The notes beneath the pieces were generated by a model that was not told the DNA's origin, made no database searches, and saw only the letters and a program-made list of their open reading frames with translations. 14,081 nucleotides of DNA from Verrucomicrobiales bacterium (GTDB lineage: Bacteria; Verrucomicrobiota; Verrucomicrobiia; Verrucomicrobiales; DEV007): positions 1 to 14,081 of the forward strand of contig JAGNMT010000043.1 of NCBI GenBank assembly GCA_017991025.1, read 5' to 3'. The first letter of the stretch is position 1, and each line of letters begins with the position of its first letter. Made by a program: the position numbers and the translations under genes. This document shows positions 13,909-14,081 of the stretch, piece after piece.

Positions 13909-14081
13909 GGGTCCTGGAACGGTTCGACAATCGGGAAAAATTCACCCGGACTATCCCGGCACACTCTTGGAAAACGCGATTCAGCAGTTAACCGGAGAGG
14001 ACTATCGTGGAATCAAGCCCTAAAAGCAATGCCAATCTCCTGATTCAACAGGGGGGCGCGTTGCCTCATAACTAAAGACAC
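13909..14081. other. Right-edge region with no supportable gene
   Basis: 173 bp upstream of the secreted-protein gene. On the minus strand a frame open from the window edge closes at TGA 14013-14015 after 22 codons (…MRQRAPLLNQEIGIAFRA); it could be the end of a further upstream gene. On the plus strand a frame ending at 14023 has a protein-like end (HPDYPGTLLENAIQQLTGED) but overlaps the secreted-protein gene. Neither can be called. Confidence 0.4.

Overview
The window reads as an ordinary stretch of a Gram-negative bacterial chromosome, fairly GC-rich by eye and densely coded on both strands. The best guess for the host is Verrucomicrobiota or a relative in the PVC group. That is an inference from three things: a long, Glu/Lys-rich periplasmic adaptor; an unusual dihydropteroate synthase variant; and a mix of housekeeping genes with lineage-specific secreted proteins and few clear Shine-Dalgarno sites. 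It is not a marker-gene identification. I saw no rRNA, tRNA, CRISPR array, transposase, integrase or phage gene.

Left part (1-4804), all on the minus strand. Transcription runs right to left: a CPBP-family membrane protease, a ComF-type phosphoribosyltransferase overlapping it by an ATGA start/stop, accD (acetyl-CoA carboxylase beta subunit), then after about 200 bp a large periplasmic adaptor of the HlyD/RND type. The adaptor is again ATGA-coupled to a secreted protein cut by the left edge.

Middle (4805-8162), plus strand. A dihydropteroate synthase homologue (folP-like) is followed by the HflK/HflC membrane pair, which in other bacteria forms the cage around the FtsH protease. A tandem 15-bp repeat lies between folP and hflK. 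hflC ends in an Ala/Pro tail encoded by six copies of a 12-bp unit.

Right-middle (8163-10136). A LysR regulator and a TIM-barrel sugar-phosphate isomerase/epimerase-like gene are divergently arranged around a short AT-rich spacer. This is a self-contained regulator/enzyme pair that looks inserted between housekeeping genes.

Right part (10137-14081), minus strand. It holds a DEAD-box RNA helicase with a DbpA-type RNA-binding domain and an RGG-like tail, a single-domain CheY-like response regulator, and an unrecognised secreted protein. A perfect 13-bp inverted repeat lies upstream of the response regulator. The last 170 bases contain no gene I can support.

I do not see a convincing new multi-gene system. 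The observations most worth checking are the altered residues of the FolP homologue, the perfect palindrome before the response regulator, the LysR/isomerase pair, the edge adaptor locus and the unknown secreted protein.
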